Origin: JAXGMQ01 sp040768585
Lineage (GTDB): Bacteria > Caldisericota > Caldisericia > JAAYUI01
Direction: 5' to 3'
Length of the DNA stretch: 64,000 bases
Assembly: GCA_040768585.1 (NCBI GenBank)
Contig: JAXGMQ010000001.1
Coordinates: forward strand, 62,001 to 126,000
This document shows positions 34,034-43,498 of the stretch, in pieces. The position numbers and the translations under genes are program-made. Position 1 is the stretch's first letter, and each line of letters begins with the position of its first letter. The notes beneath the pieces are model-generated. The model searched no databases. It saw only the letters and a program-made list of their open reading frames with translations, and was not told where the DNA came from.

Positions 34034-34668
34034 TGTCATTCCCACTGCTTGTGCTGGGTTCATATCTGTTTGGTTCAATCCCGTCCGGCTTTATTGTTGG
34101 CAGGTTGTTTGGTGGGGTTGACGTACAGACAGTAGGCACAAAGCAGATAGGTACTGCAAATGTCACGAGACAACTGGGGAAGATACACGGTATCTTGTGT
34201 CTTTCACTGGACTTGTTGAAAGCGCTTATTCCAATGTCGATCACCCACTACTTTCTCAATGAGCCGATGTGGGTGACTGCAATCTGCGGAATGGTGACCG
34301 TTTTCGGTCACGACTTCCCCGTCTTTCTAAATTTTGATGGTGGCGGTGGGCTGGCTACCTCGATGGCAGTGCTGTTTTTCCTCTCCCCTCTGCACTTCTT
34401 TGTGGTTGCCCCGTTCGCACTCGCCACATCTCTTTTTACCGGATATGTGACCGTTGGTGGCGTTGTTCAGTTCTGGGGCTTGGGTGTGGCAGCCTGGGCA
34501 ACAGGAGCACCTATGGCAACTGTTTACACGTCAATTACACTAACAATTATGGCATTTTTGAAATCAATCCCCTGGATTGTCAACAACCCCCCAGGAAAAT
34601 TCATGAATTCACACTTTGTTGCTTCACCTTCAGATCCTGTAACGCCTGCTGACATGCCTGAGGAATAG
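34033..34668 (+). CDS. PlsY-like membrane protein (acyl-phosphate:G3P acyltransferase-like)
   Basis: 211 residues with about six membrane segments. It starts LGSYLFGSIPSGFIVGRLFG and contains GHDFPVFLNFDGGGGLATS, both PlsY-like. However, the PlsY signature GSGNxGATN is VGTKQIGTANVT here, and the phosphate-binding Lys in GGKG is replaced by Gly (GGGG). It may be a paralogue with changed or lost acyltransferase activity. It overlaps rpoZ by one base and runs into the convergent tlyA-like gene for 68 bases. Confidence 0.7.
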   Translation: MSFPLLVLGSYLFGSIPSGFIVGRLFGGVDVQTVGTKQIGTANVTRQLGKIHGILCLSLDLLKALIPMSITHYFLNEPMWVTAICGMVTVFGHDFPVFLNFDGGGGLATSMAVLFFLSPLHFFVVAPFALATSLFTGYVTVGGVVQFWGLGVAAWATGAPMATVYTSITLTIMAFLKSIPWIVNNPPGKFMNSHFVASPSDPVTPADMPEE

Positions 34669-35422
34669 ACAATCCTTCCCCACTAAGTTTCAGCAGAACT
34701 AGAAATTCCTGATTTCCATCTGTACCCTTAGTCTTAGATGGTGAGATTCCGGCGATAGTAGCGCCTGCTGCGACGACTCTTGCCAGAGCGTCCTCGATTG
34801 CTTCCCTCAGAATCACCTCGTCTTTTATCACGCCACCCTTGCCAATATATTTTCTGTCTGACTCAAACTGTGGCTTGAGAAGCCAGACAATAAATCCACT
34901 TTCGCTGATTATGTTAAGAAGTGGAGCAATCACTTTGTCACCTGAGATAAAAGAGCAATCTACTGTCGCAAAATCCAATTGCTCGGTGAAGTCTTCCCTT
35001 TTCAGATATCTTGCATTGGTTTTATCCATCAGAACGACTCTTGGGTCGTCCATAAGCCCTTTCACGAGTTGACCTCGACCAACATCTATCGCATAAACCT
35101 TGATAACACCATTTTGGAGCATGCAGTCAGTAAATCCCCCTGTTGATGCGCCAACATCAGCAGCAACAAGACCAGCAAGCCTTAACCCAAAGGCACCTAT
35201 TGCATGTTCCAGTTTGAATCCCCCTCGACTCACATATTTCGGTTTGTCCTTAACAAACAACTCTGCATCCTCCGGAACCAACTGGGAAGGTTTTGCTACA
35301 CGTTGTTCCTTATAGAACACACTTCCAGCCATTATTAATGTTTTTGCCTGTGTTCTGGAAAATCCATACCTATCAGTCGAGAGCAGCTCATCTACTCTAA
35401 CTTTTTTTGCATTTGTTTTCAT
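34601..35422 (-). CDS. TlyA-family rRNA methyltransferase (S4 and FtsJ)
   Basis: 273 residues. An S4 RNA-binding domain at about 1-65 (VRVDELLSTDRYGFSRTQAKTLI) is followed by an FtsJ-like methyltransferase with SAM motif ADVGASTGGFTDCML and DFATVDCSFIS. TlyA 2'-O-methylates 16S and 23S rRNA in mycobacteria; other members are called hemolysin-like. No Shine-Dalgarno is seen. It diverges from mfd by 43 bases and overlaps the plsY-like 3' end by 68 bases. Confidence 0.88.
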   Translation of the reverse strand: MKTNAKKVRVDELLSTDRYGFSRTQAKTLIMAGSVFYKEQRVAKPSQLVPEDAELFVKDKPKYVSRGGFKLEHAIGAFGLRLAGLVAADVGASTGGFTDCMLQNGVIKVYAIDVGRGQLVKGLMDDPRVVLMDKTNARYLKREDFTEQLDFATVDCSFISGDKVIAPLLNIISESGFIVWLLKPQFESDRKYIGKGGVIKDEVILREAIEDALARVVAAGATIAGISPSKTKGTDGNQEFLVLLKLSGEGLSIPQACQQALQDLKVKQQSVNS

Positions 35423-35465
35423 TTGACTTTGTTGCCTGCCTGCTTTATCATCAGCTCTTGGTCGT

Positions 35466-38400
35466 ATGAAAGATTATATCCCCTTTTTGGCCTCTAAAAA
35501 GATTGCCAAAGAGATACCGAAACTTAACAAAGGGAAGCTCAGGGATGTGCTTATTGATGGGTTGTCAGGCAGTGATCTGACGATAAACATTGCATCCATG
35601 GTTTCTCAGCTCGATAAGCTTCTTGTTGTTACTGACACTGAGCAGGCTGCTTTGAAGCTTCATCAAGAGGTAGACGCGATTCTAGGCGATTCGCCGGTGA
35701 ATCGCGTTTTCTTTCCGCATTCCGACTCGATACCACTCGATAAAACCAAGAGCTCCCCAAATATTATCTCTTGGCAAATAGCTAGCTTATATCAGATTCA
35801 AAACAGCAAAAATCCAATCATTGTCACAACTTCATTGAAAGCCTTGTACGATTGTTTGATAACACCCGATGCCATCAAGTCACATTGCATGATGATTGGC
35901 AGGGGAGATATTCTCTCGTTGGATGCCCTGAGGGTGAAGTTGAATGAGCTTGGGTACAAACAAGAGTATCAGGTTGAAAACATTGGAGAGGTAGCCGTAA
36001 GGGGTGGGATTATAGATTTCTTCTCCCCATCCTCGCAACAACCATTTAGGGTCGAGTTTGATGTCGATATAATCGAAACTATCAGATTGATTGATCCTCA
36101 AACCCAACTCTCTACCCAACAGGTTGACTCATGCATGATTCTCCCGGTATCCCACCTCATAATGAATAAGGAAACGGTTGAGGATGCCCAATCTCTCATC
36201 AACATGTTCCTATTAACCGTCAAGTCAGACAATGACGGACTCAGAGACAGCCTGACACATGACATCGATATGATAAGTTCTGGGGTTCGTTTTACCGGTG
36301 TTGAGCACTATCTCCCATTTTTCTATGGCACAACGACCAGACTTCTAGACTACCTTGGTGATAGTGCCGTCATGTGGATAGACCCAGACAGGCTGACAGA
36401 TAGCTATACTCGATTCAAAAGAGATGCTATGGATGTTTACGTCACCGGACTCAAGCGTGGCGAACTGCTTCCACAGAGAGAGCTCGATGACATCGAGAGA
36501 CTCGAATTTCCACACATAACCAAACAGAACCCTCGAATAATGGTATACCCACTCAGAACTCCAAACCCATCATCAAAAACCAAAAGGCTTGGAGTGCAAC
36601 ACCCTCAACCCGATCCGATGGTCGGAAGACTCCAGGATATGAGTGATTTTATCTCTGGAAAAATCAAGTCGGATTACCGTGTCATCATCGCTACCAAGCA
36701 ACCAACCCGAATCGCTGAGCTTCTTTCTGGTCACGAGTTTAAGAAACCAAAGAATCTTCCAATAAACCCAGAAGAAGAGGAAACATTCATTGAACCCTTT
36801 GTTGATATCGTAAACATCACACTTGAGAAAGGATTCGAGGACAGAAGACAGAAGATTCTTCTTCTGACTGACAACGAGCTCTTTGGTTGGAGAAGAAAGA
36901 TCGGTGCCACAAGAAGGTTCAAGGGTGGCAAACCAATCAAGTCGGTCGACGAAATTCAACCTGGGGATCTACTCGTACACCTTACCTTTGGCATTGGCAT
37001 CTACCGAGGACTCAAAACAGTCACAGCCGCTGGTGTCACCAAGGAATACCTTCAAGTCGAATATGCCAAGGGTGACAAGCTCTATATCCCACCTGAGAGA
37101 CTCACACTCGTCCACAAATACCTTGGCAATGCCGAAACAGTCACGATCAACAGGCTTGGTGGCAGGGAATGGCCAGAGGCTCTTGCAAAAGTAGCAAGAG
37201 GCACAAAGGACATTGCAGCAGAACTCCTCAAGCTCTACGCCAAACGTGAACTCACCCAGGGAGAGTCCTACAGGGGTGACAACATCTGGCAGCAGGAGAT
37301 GGAAAGCGCTTTCCCATTTGAAGAGACCGAAGACCAGATTCGAGCAATCTCTGATGTCAAGCGAGACCTTGAGCGTCAGAAACCAATGGACAGACTCGTT
37401 TGTGGTGATGTTGGCTATGGCAAGACTGAAATCGCCATAAGGGCTGCTTTTAAAGTCATCTCAAGTGGCAACCAGGTTGCGATGCTAGTTCCTACGACAA
37501 TCCTTGCAATGCAGCACTACTCCACATTCAAGGAGCGTTTTGCCCCATTTCCAATCCAGGTTGAGCAGCTTTCAAGGTTTAAGGGCAAAACAAGCCAGAA
37601 AAAGATAATTGAGGGTTTGGCTGATGGCACCATCGAGATGGTTGTAGGAACTCACAGGCTTCTCTCAAAGGACATTGAGTTCAAAAAACTCGGTTTGCTC
37701 ATAGTCGACGAGGAACAGCGGTTTGGAGTCGAGGCAAAGGAAAGAATAAAAAACATCAAAGAGAATGTTGATGTCCTCACTCTGACAGCCACCCCGATAC
37801 CTCGAACTCTTGAGATGACACTAACAGGCATCAGAGAAGTCTCCCAGATCAACTCCTCTCCAGAAGGTAGAAAACCAGTTAAAACATACGTTCAACCCTA
37901 CAATGAAAAAATAGTCCGAGAGGCAATTGAAACCGAAATTGCGCGTGGTGGACAGGTGTATTATGTCAACAACCGCATAAAAGGACTCGGTTCTATTCTT
38001 TGGAAACTTGAGCGAATGCTTCCCAAAGCAAGACTTGCTGTTGCACACGGACAAATGGGTGAGGAAGCACTAGAGGACGTCATGATCGGGTTCTACCAAG
38101 GTGATATTGACGTTCTCATCTGCACGACCATCATCGAGTCGGGTCTTGACATCCCATCTGCCGGAACTCTCATTGTTGAGGACTCACAAAACCTTGGTCT
38201 TGCGCAGATGTATCAGCTTCGGGGAAGGGTGGGGAGATCAGAGAGAAGAGCATATGCCTACTTCCTCTATCCCAATGAAAAGGCCCTAACAGAGACGGCC
38301 AGGCAAAGACTTGAGGCTATTAGAGACTTTGTTGACCTTGGGGCTGGTATGAAAGTCGCCATGCGTGACCTTGAGATTCGGGGCGCTGGAAATATTTTGG

Positions 38401-38954
38401 GCGCAGCCCAATCTGGGCATATCTCGGCGGTTGGTTACGACCTCTATCTCCGAATGCTTGAGGATGCCAAAGAAAAACTCAAGAGCAAGGAAGAGGGCAG
38501 GGCTCCCAAGCCAGTAAACGAGGATCTCGAATGTAACGTTGACCTCAGAATATCTGGTTTCATTCCTGAGCAATATGTTCCTGACGAGGCTCTACGCATT
38601 GACTGTTACCAACGAATGGTTGGCGCAAAATCCACAAAGGAAGTCGAAGAGATTGAGAATGAACTCACAGACAGGTTCGGTAGACCTCCAGCTGAAGTGG
38701 AGTCTCTGTTTGAGCTTGTCACAATCAGGGTAATGGGTGCCAACATGGGTATCACCCAAATCGTTGAGGACAATCTCACAATCAACTTCCATTTTGGCCC
38801 TGGAGCAAAACTTCGTGAAGACTTCCTCGACAGGCTTCTTGGTAGATTTGGCGATAGAACGACAGTTCGACCCAACATGATAAGAATCAGAAAACAACGT
38901 GACAACCCCATTGAACTCTCAAGAGAATTTATCAAACTTGCCTGTGAGGAGTAG
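35466..38954 (+). CDS. mfd: Transcription-repair coupling factor Mfd
   Basis: 1162 residues, full length. An N-terminal UvrB-like part is followed by the RNA-polymerase-interacting domain (LLVHLTFGIGIYRGLKTVTA) at about 500. The RecG-like translocase carries Walker A GDVGYGKTEIA, VDEEQRFGVEAKER (DEEQ) and TATPIPRTL. The C-terminal autoinhibitory domain ends it. It removes RNA polymerase stalled at lesions and recruits the Uvr system. No obvious ribosome site. Confidence 0.96.
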   Translation: MKDYIPFLASKKIAKEIPKLNKGKLRDVLIDGLSGSDLTINIASMVSQLDKLLVVTDTEQAALKLHQEVDAILGDSPVNRVFFPHSDSIPLDKTKSSPNIISWQIASLYQIQNSKNPIIVTTSLKALYDCLITPDAIKSHCMMIGRGDILSLDALRVKLNELGYKQEYQVENIGEVAVRGGIIDFFSPSSQQPFRVEFDVDIIETIRLIDPQTQLSTQQVDSCMILPVSHLIMNKETVEDAQSLINMFLLTVKSDNDGLRDSLTHDIDMISSGVRFTGVEHYLPFFYGTTTRLLDYLGDSAVMWIDPDRLTDSYTRFKRDAMDVYVTGLKRGELLPQRELDDIERLEFPHITKQNPRIMVYPLRTPNPSSKTKRLGVQHPQPDPMVGRLQDMSDFISGKIKSDYRVIIATKQPTRIAELLSGHEFKKPKNLPINPEEEETFIEPFVDIVNITLEKGFEDRRQKILLLTDNELFGWRRKIGATRRFKGGKPIKSVDEIQPGDLLVHLTFGIGIYRGLKTVTAAGVTKEYLQVEYAKGDKLYIPPERLTLVHKYLGNAETVTINRLGGREWPEALAKVARGTKDIAAELLKLYAKRELTQGESYRGDNIWQQEMESAFPFEETEDQIRAISDVKRDLERQKPMDRLVCGDVGYGKTEIAIRAAFKVISSGNQVAMLVPTTILAMQHYSTFKERFAPFPIQVEQLSRFKGKTSQKKIIEGLADGTIEMVVGTHRLLSKDIEFKKLGLLIVDEEQRFGVEAKERIKNIKENVDVLTLTATPIPRTLEMTLTGIREVSQINSSPEGRKPVKTYVQPYNEKIVREAIETEIARGGQVYYVNNRIKGLGSILWKLERMLPKARLAVAHGQMGEEALEDVMIGFYQGDIDVLICTTIIESGLDIPSAGTLIVEDSQNLGLAQMYQLRGRVGRSERRAYAYFLYPNEKALTETARQRLEAIRDFVDLGAGMKVAMRDLEIRGAGNILGAAQSGHISAVGYDLYLRMLEDAKEKLKSKEEGRAPKPVNEDLECNVDLRISGFIPEQYVPDEALRIDCYQRMVGAKSTKEVEEIENELTDRFGRPPAEVESLFELVTIRVMGANMGITQIVEDNLTINFHFGPGAKLREDFLDRLLGRFGDRTTVRPNMIRIRKQRDNPIELSREFIKLACEE

Positions 38955-38960
38955 AATCAT

Positions 38961-40181
38961 ATGAATTTTTCCTGGATTATTGAGGATGAGCTGATGATCT
39001 CATCCATGCCCGAAAATGAGCATATGCTCAGGTACATCTCGCAATCTGGCATTAAGGCTGTGGTTTCGGTTTGTGAGACTCCTTTCTGCGACTCGACCTT
39101 TGATGAGCTTGGATTATTCAATTTGTCACTTGAGATAAAAGATTTCACCCCTCCAACTCTTTCTCAGCTTCGAGATTTTATAAGATTCTGTTCATTTATG
39201 AGAACCGCGAAACAGCCAGTTCTTGTCCACTGTATGGCTGGATATGGAAGGTCAGCAACTCTTGCTGCCTGTTATCTGGTCGTCTTCAGGGATATGACCG
39301 CAGAGGATGCGATAAGTGAAGTGAGAGAAATCAGGGGTGACAATGCCGTAGAGACTGACGAACAAGTCGCATTCGTCACTGAAGCTGAGTATGTTAAAGA
39401 GCTTCTACTCGATGAATCTGCTCAAAGCTACTACAACTCAAAACTGCTTGTTGATCTGCTCCGAAGGAACTGTCCCTGGGACAAAAAAATGACTCAGAAA
39501 GAGCTTACCCCCTACCTACTTGATGAAGTGTACGAGGCATGGGACTCGGTTGAGAGAGATGATGCCTACGGCATCAAATCCGAGTTTGGGGATATATACC
39601 TTCTGATGCTTATGATTGCAAGAATCCGTTCTGAGAAAGAAAAATTCTCATTTGATGACGCTATAACAAGTATGTTGAGCAAAATGATTTCAAGACACCC
39701 ACATGTGTTTGGTAACTCAAAAACTGACACACCAGACAAGGTGCTCCATCAGTGGCAGGACATCAAAAAAACTGAACCGATGGAAATTGGTTCAATCTCA
39801 GAAATTCCAACAACAATCCCCACAATGGGCAGAGCAAGTGCCATAATGTCGTATGCAAAAAAGCTTGGTTTCGATTGGCCCGATGCCTCCGGCCCAAGAA
39901 GCAAACTCGACGAGGAGCTTTCAGAATTTGATTGCGCCATCAAAGAAAACGACAAAGATCAAGTGAAAAGCGAGTTTGGAGATGTTTTTTTCACACTCCT
40001 CAATATCGCTAGGTTTCTCAAGGTCAACCCAGAGGACGCTCTCTCTAGTACACTCGATAAGTTCACAAAACGCTTCAAGCTGATTGAGGAATCGGCAAAG
40101 CAGTCTAACATCGAAATCAAATCAATGACACTTGAGGAGATGGACAACCTCTGGAACAACATCAAAAGGAAGTCCCAATAG
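38961..40181 (+). CDS. Fusion: dual-specificity phosphatase plus two MazG-type pyrophosphohydrolase domains
   Basis: 406 residues. Residues 1-145 are a protein-tyrosine/dual-specificity phosphatase: C91 and R97 in VHCMAGYGRSAT, and a probable general-acid Asp in EIKDFTPPT (about 59). Residues ~155-235 are a MazG unit (WDKKMTQKELTPYLLDEVYE, EFGDIYLLM). Residues ~315-390 are a second (KLDEELSEFDCAI, EFGDVFFTLLNIARF). MazG cleaves NTPs to NMP and pyrophosphate; both copies keep the Glu and Asp of the metal motif, the first less perfectly. There is no membrane segment. Six bases follow mfd, so it is probably co-transcribed. The fusion could link dephosphorylation to nucleotide clean-up or stress signalling. 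Confidence 0.8.
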   Translation: MNFSWIIEDELMISSMPENEHMLRYISQSGIKAVVSVCETPFCDSTFDELGLFNLSLEIKDFTPPTLSQLRDFIRFCSFMRTAKQPVLVHCMAGYGRSATLAACYLVVFRDMTAEDAISEVREIRGDNAVETDEQVAFVTEAEYVKELLLDESAQSYYNSKLLVDLLRRNCPWDKKMTQKELTPYLLDEVYEAWDSVERDDAYGIKSEFGDIYLLMLMIARIRSEKEKFSFDDAITSMLSKMISRHPHVFGNSKTDTPDKVLHQWQDIKKTEPMEIGSISEIPTTIPTMGRASAIMSYAKKLGFDWPDASGPRSKLDEELSEFDCAIKENDKDQVKSEFGDVFFTLLNIARFLKVNPEDALSSTLDKFTKRFKLIEESAKQSNIEIKSMTLEEMDNLWNNIKRKSQ

Positions 40182-40223
40182 CGTTGAAATTTGGTCACCT
40201 TCCTTGTAGAATCCAAAACCATC

Positions 40224-40418
40224 ATGGAATGCAAGAGTCAAGATAATATGGTAAACTGCAATTGCACATATGATTGCCCAAAGAAGGGTGTGTGTTGCGA
40301 GTGCATTGCCTATCACAGAACGCGAGGCGAACTCCCAGCATGTTATTTCTCAAAGGGTGATGAGGCAACATATAATCGCTCGATTGAGTTTTTCATCTCA
40401 AGAAACAGGCAAAAATAA
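40224..40418 (+). CDS. Small cysteine-rich DUF6485 protein
   Basis: 64 residues from ATG 40224; ATG 40248 (MVNCNCTYDCPKKGVC) is also possible. The pattern NCNCTYDCPKKGVCCECIAYHRTRGELPACYF matches the DUF6485 family, which probably binds a metal through its cysteines. Its function is unknown. Neither start has a strong ribosome site. It lies just before a methyltransferase-like gene in another frame. Confidence 0.75.
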   Translation: MECKSQDNMVNCNCTYDCPKKGVCCECIAYHRTRGELPACYFSKGDEATYNRSIEFFISRNRQK

Positions 40419-40419
40419 A

Positions 40420-41190
40420 ATGGCAAACAAATGGAACAGAAACCCAGGCTCTCAGGATGACAATCTCGCAACTGAGGTTATAAAGCGCTCAATTCAATAC
40501 GGGCTACTTGGCTATCTGCCAGAGGAGCTTTGCGCTGTCGTTATTGTTGACGGTGAACACTCCTCAGAGCTGGCGCTCATGATTGAAGATAGCGGTTACG
40601 CGGTGACAAGACTCTGTGACAGAGACAAGGATATCCCAGGCTGCACACCGGAGAGTCTTGACGAATTACCAGACAGAAGCTTTGGGATGATCGTAACCCA
40701 AGGATGGCTGTGTGGTGATGGTGAATTTGAGGATGTCGCAAGAATGGCATTCTCAAAACTCCGCGAGGGTGGACTATTTGTGGCATCAGTTCCAGGGAAG
40801 ATTGCGGTTATGCTTGATTTGTCGGGTGATTCGGCGGTAAAGGCGATGAGAATGATTGACAGTCCCACAACAGATTGTCACTGGGACGGGGTTGACGAGG
40901 CGTTTGAACCAAATGAACTCGCTGTCACACTTGAGGCAATTGGTTTTGAGCTTGTTGATATCTATGGTTGGCAGGTAGCCCTCAACAATATCCCTGCCGA
41001 GGTTTTATTAAAGAAAAACTGGGATGAGAAAGAGATAGAAGACATTATCAAACTCGAGTACATTCTGTCCCAGAACAGAACGTTGCTGGGGGCAGCGTCC
41101 ACCATTCAATTTGTTGCCAGAAGACCAAATCCGGCTGAGAGAATCAGCAACCTCAATCCTGAAGATGTTCCATCACTCGATGAATTGTAA
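40420..41190 (+). CDS. SAM-methyltransferase-like protein, class I
   Basis: 256 residues. ATG 40420 (MANKWNRN) is chosen; the longer frame from 40270 only re-reads the upstream small gene in another frame. The fold pattern ELCAVVIVDGEHSSELALMIEDSGYAV, ...LPDRSFGMIVTQGWL... and MAFSKLREGGLFVASVPG looks like a type-11 methyltransferase. The Gly-rich SAM motif is weak (no GxGxG), so it may be inactive or bind another ligand. Its last 38 bases overlap ymdB on the other strand. Confidence 0.6.
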   Translation: MANKWNRNPGSQDDNLATEVIKRSIQYGLLGYLPEELCAVVIVDGEHSSELALMIEDSGYAVTRLCDRDKDIPGCTPESLDELPDRSFGMIVTQGWLCGDGEFEDVARMAFSKLREGGLFVASVPGKIAVMLDLSGDSAVKAMRMIDSPTTDCHWDGVDEAFEPNELAVTLEAIGFELVDIYGWQVALNNIPAEVLLKKNWDEKEIEDIIKLEYILSQNRTLLGAASTIQFVARRPNPAERISNLNPEDVPSLDEL

Positions 41191-41935
41191 GACACTTCCC
41201 TGTCTCATTGTCTAACTCAATTACTGTCCCTGAGAATCTTATATCGTCTGTGGCTGGTTCAAACCTGACTCTTCTGTGGTCTTTCATTTTGGCAATTGGT
41301 TCGTCCTTGTTCATACCGATAATTGATTCATAAGCCCCTGTCATTCCACAATCAGTTTGGAATCCAGTTCCGTTTCTCAGAATCCTATCGTCACAGGTTG
41401 GAACATGTGTGTGGGTACCAATAACAGCCGACACACGACCATCAAGATAGAATCCAATTGCCTGTTTCTCAGACGTTGCCTCGGCGTGAAAGTCAACGAG
41501 AATACAGTTCGTTTCTTCCTTAATTGTTGGTATGAGTTTGTCTGCTGTTTGAAATGGACAATCAATTGGATCCATGAATATTCTGCCCTGTAAGTGCAAG
41601 ACAGCCAGCCTGCCGGCAAGCCCGTCCAAGACAAACCACCCCACTCCAGGAGAACCCTCAGGGAAGTTTGCAGGACGCGCCATAAATGATTCTTCTTCGA
41701 CCATCTGCATTGCGGTCTTTGGATCCCAAACATGATTGCCCAGCGTGAATCCATGAACCCCATAAGCCCTGAGTTCATTGGCTTTTTCGCTTGTTAATCC
41801 AAAACCACCGGCGACATTATCAGCGTCTGCTATGACATAGTCGACTCTGTGTTCTTGGACAATACCTGGCAAAAACTCCTTAACGGCTTTCCTGCCAGGT
41901 TTTCCAACAATATCTCCGATGAGTAAAACTCGCAT
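41153..41935 (-). CDS. ymdB: YmdB-family metallophosphoesterase
   Basis: 260 residues. It starts MRVLLIGDIVGKPGRKAV with the family metal motifs GNHVWDPKTA and VDFHAEATSEKQ, IGTHTHVPT. In Bacillus YmdB is a 2',3'-cAMP phosphodiesterase acting on biofilm genes and lies beside rny. It follows rny by 6 bases here, so the arrangement is conserved. It is the last gene of the long minus-strand block. Confidence 0.92.
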   Translation of the reverse strand: MRVLLIGDIVGKPGRKAVKEFLPGIVQEHRVDYVIADADNVAGGFGLTSEKANELRAYGVHGFTLGNHVWDPKTAMQMVEEESFMARPANFPEGSPGVGWFVLDGLAGRLAVLHLQGRIFMDPIDCPFQTADKLIPTIKEETNCILVDFHAEATSEKQAIGFYLDGRVSAVIGTHTHVPTCDDRILRNGTGFQTDCGMTGAYESIIGMNKDEPIAKMKDHRRVRFEPATDDIRFSGTVIELDNETGKCLTIHRVMEHLQD

Positions 41936-41941
41936 TATTAG

Positions 41942-43492
41942 CTACTTGGCGCTCTCTGTAAATCTGGTTTCTCTTATGACAGTGACCTTGATTGTGCCAG
42001 GATATGTCAGCTCTTCCTCAATTCGTTTTGCTATGTCTCGCGCCATCTTGTGAGAGAGCACATCATCTACCTTCTTTGGTTTAACAATGACTCTGAGCTC
42101 CCTGCCGGCTTGAATTGCAAAGGTTTTCTCAACTCCGTCAAAGCTCTTTGCAATCCCTTCGAGTGATTCAAGTCTCTGGATATAAGCCTCGAAACTCTCT
42201 CTCCTTGCCCCTGGTCGAGCAGCAGAAATAGCATCAGCTGCCTGAACAAGGATTGGATATACGCTCTGTGGGGCAATGTCGGAGTGGTGGAGTCTTGCAG
42301 CCTCAATCACCTCAAATTTTTCACCGTACTTCTTAAGAAGCTCCGCGCCAAGTTCATCATGTGAGCCTTCACGTTCTCTATCAATAGCTTTTCCAATGTC
42401 GTGGAATAATCCAGCTCTTTTGGCTATTCTAGCGTTGAGCCCAAGCTCGTTTGCCATGTGAGAACAGAGCATCGCAACCTGCACTGAGTGCGTCAGCACA
42501 TTCTGCCCATAGGAGGAACGATATTTGAGTCTACCAAGATACCTGACAAGTTCTGGTTTTGCAGAGTGAACTCCCACTTCAAGCATTGCCTGGTCACCCT
42601 CAACCTTGAGCCTATCCTCAAACTCCTCGGTGGCTTTGGTCACGACCTCTTCAATCCTGCCGGGGTGGATCCTGCCATCAGTGATGAGTTTCTCAAGAGC
42701 CATCTTTCCAATCTCTCTTCTGATTGGATCAAAACATGAAATCGTAACAACCTCAGGGGTGTCATCAACAAGCAAGTCAACACCTGTTGCTGTCTCGAAT
42801 GTTCTGATGTTGCGACCCTCGCGACCGATGATTTTCCCTTTTATCTCTTCGCTTGGAAGTGGAACAGCCGAGACTGTCACCTCAGCCGTATACTCGGATG
42901 CTATTCTCTGGACGGCATTCACAATTATCTCGCGGGATTTGACCGCAGCCTTGTCAACAGCTTCCTCTTCCATCGATTTCATCTTCGCCGCTAGCTCATA
43001 TGCCATCTTCTCCTCAGTTTGTCTGAGGACAATTTCTTTCGCCTCTTCTGTGTTGAGGTTTGCGACTCTCTCCAACTCCCGCTCCTGTTTCAAAACGAGC
43101 TGGTCGGCCTTCTCATGCTTTATATCGAGTTCTTTCTCTCTATGTGTTAAGTTGGATTCCCTCTCGTTGAGAGAGTCAATTCTTGCCTCGAGCTTTTCTT
43201 CCCTTGCTGAGACTCTGTTCTCAATCGAAACGAGTTCTTTTCTCTGCTGGTTAAATTCTGCCTTCTGCTCTGAGGTGATTCTCATTGCCTCGTCCTTTGC
43301 AGCAAGGAGAATCTCGCGCTTTTCATTCTGAGCTTGTTTTCTTGCATCATCAACCAACTTGGTGGATTCATCGTTTGCCTTCTTAATGACTCCATCAGCA
43401 GTCTTCTCAGCTTGATTCTTGTTATAGAAGAATCCTACAGCAGCTCCGATTATCAGCGCAACAATTCCAACAACTATTGCTATAACATCCAT
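41942..43492 (-). CDS. rny: Ribonuclease Y
   Basis: 516 residues. An N-terminal membrane anchor (VIAIVVGIVALIIGAAVG) is followed by a long coiled coil to about 190, a KH domain with GREGRNIRTFE, and an HD domain with HDIGKA and HHSD. It starts mRNA decay at the membrane. It sits between recX (upstream) and ymdB. Confidence 0.96.
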   Translation of the reverse strand: MDVIAIVVGIVALIIGAAVGFFYNKNQAEKTADGVIKKANDESTKLVDDARKQAQNEKREILLAAKDEAMRITSEQKAEFNQQRKELVSIENRVSAREEKLEARIDSLNERESNLTHREKELDIKHEKADQLVLKQERELERVANLNTEEAKEIVLRQTEEKMAYELAAKMKSMEEEAVDKAAVKSREIIVNAVQRIASEYTAEVTVSAVPLPSEEIKGKIIGREGRNIRTFETATGVDLLVDDTPEVVTISCFDPIRREIGKMALEKLITDGRIHPGRIEEVVTKATEEFEDRLKVEGDQAMLEVGVHSAKPELVRYLGRLKYRSSYGQNVLTHSVQVAMLCSHMANELGLNARIAKRAGLFHDIGKAIDREREGSHDELGAELLKKYGEKFEVIEAARLHHSDIAPQSVYPILVQAADAISAARPGARRESFEAYIQRLESLEGIAKSFDGVEKTFAIQAGRELRVIVKPKKVDDVLSHKMARDIAKRIEEELTYPGTIKVTVIRETRFTESAK

Positions 43493-43498
43493 TATCGC

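Noticed and set aside
40270..40419. Longer start for the methyltransferase-like gene
   Set aside because: It re-reads the DUF6485 gene in another frame.
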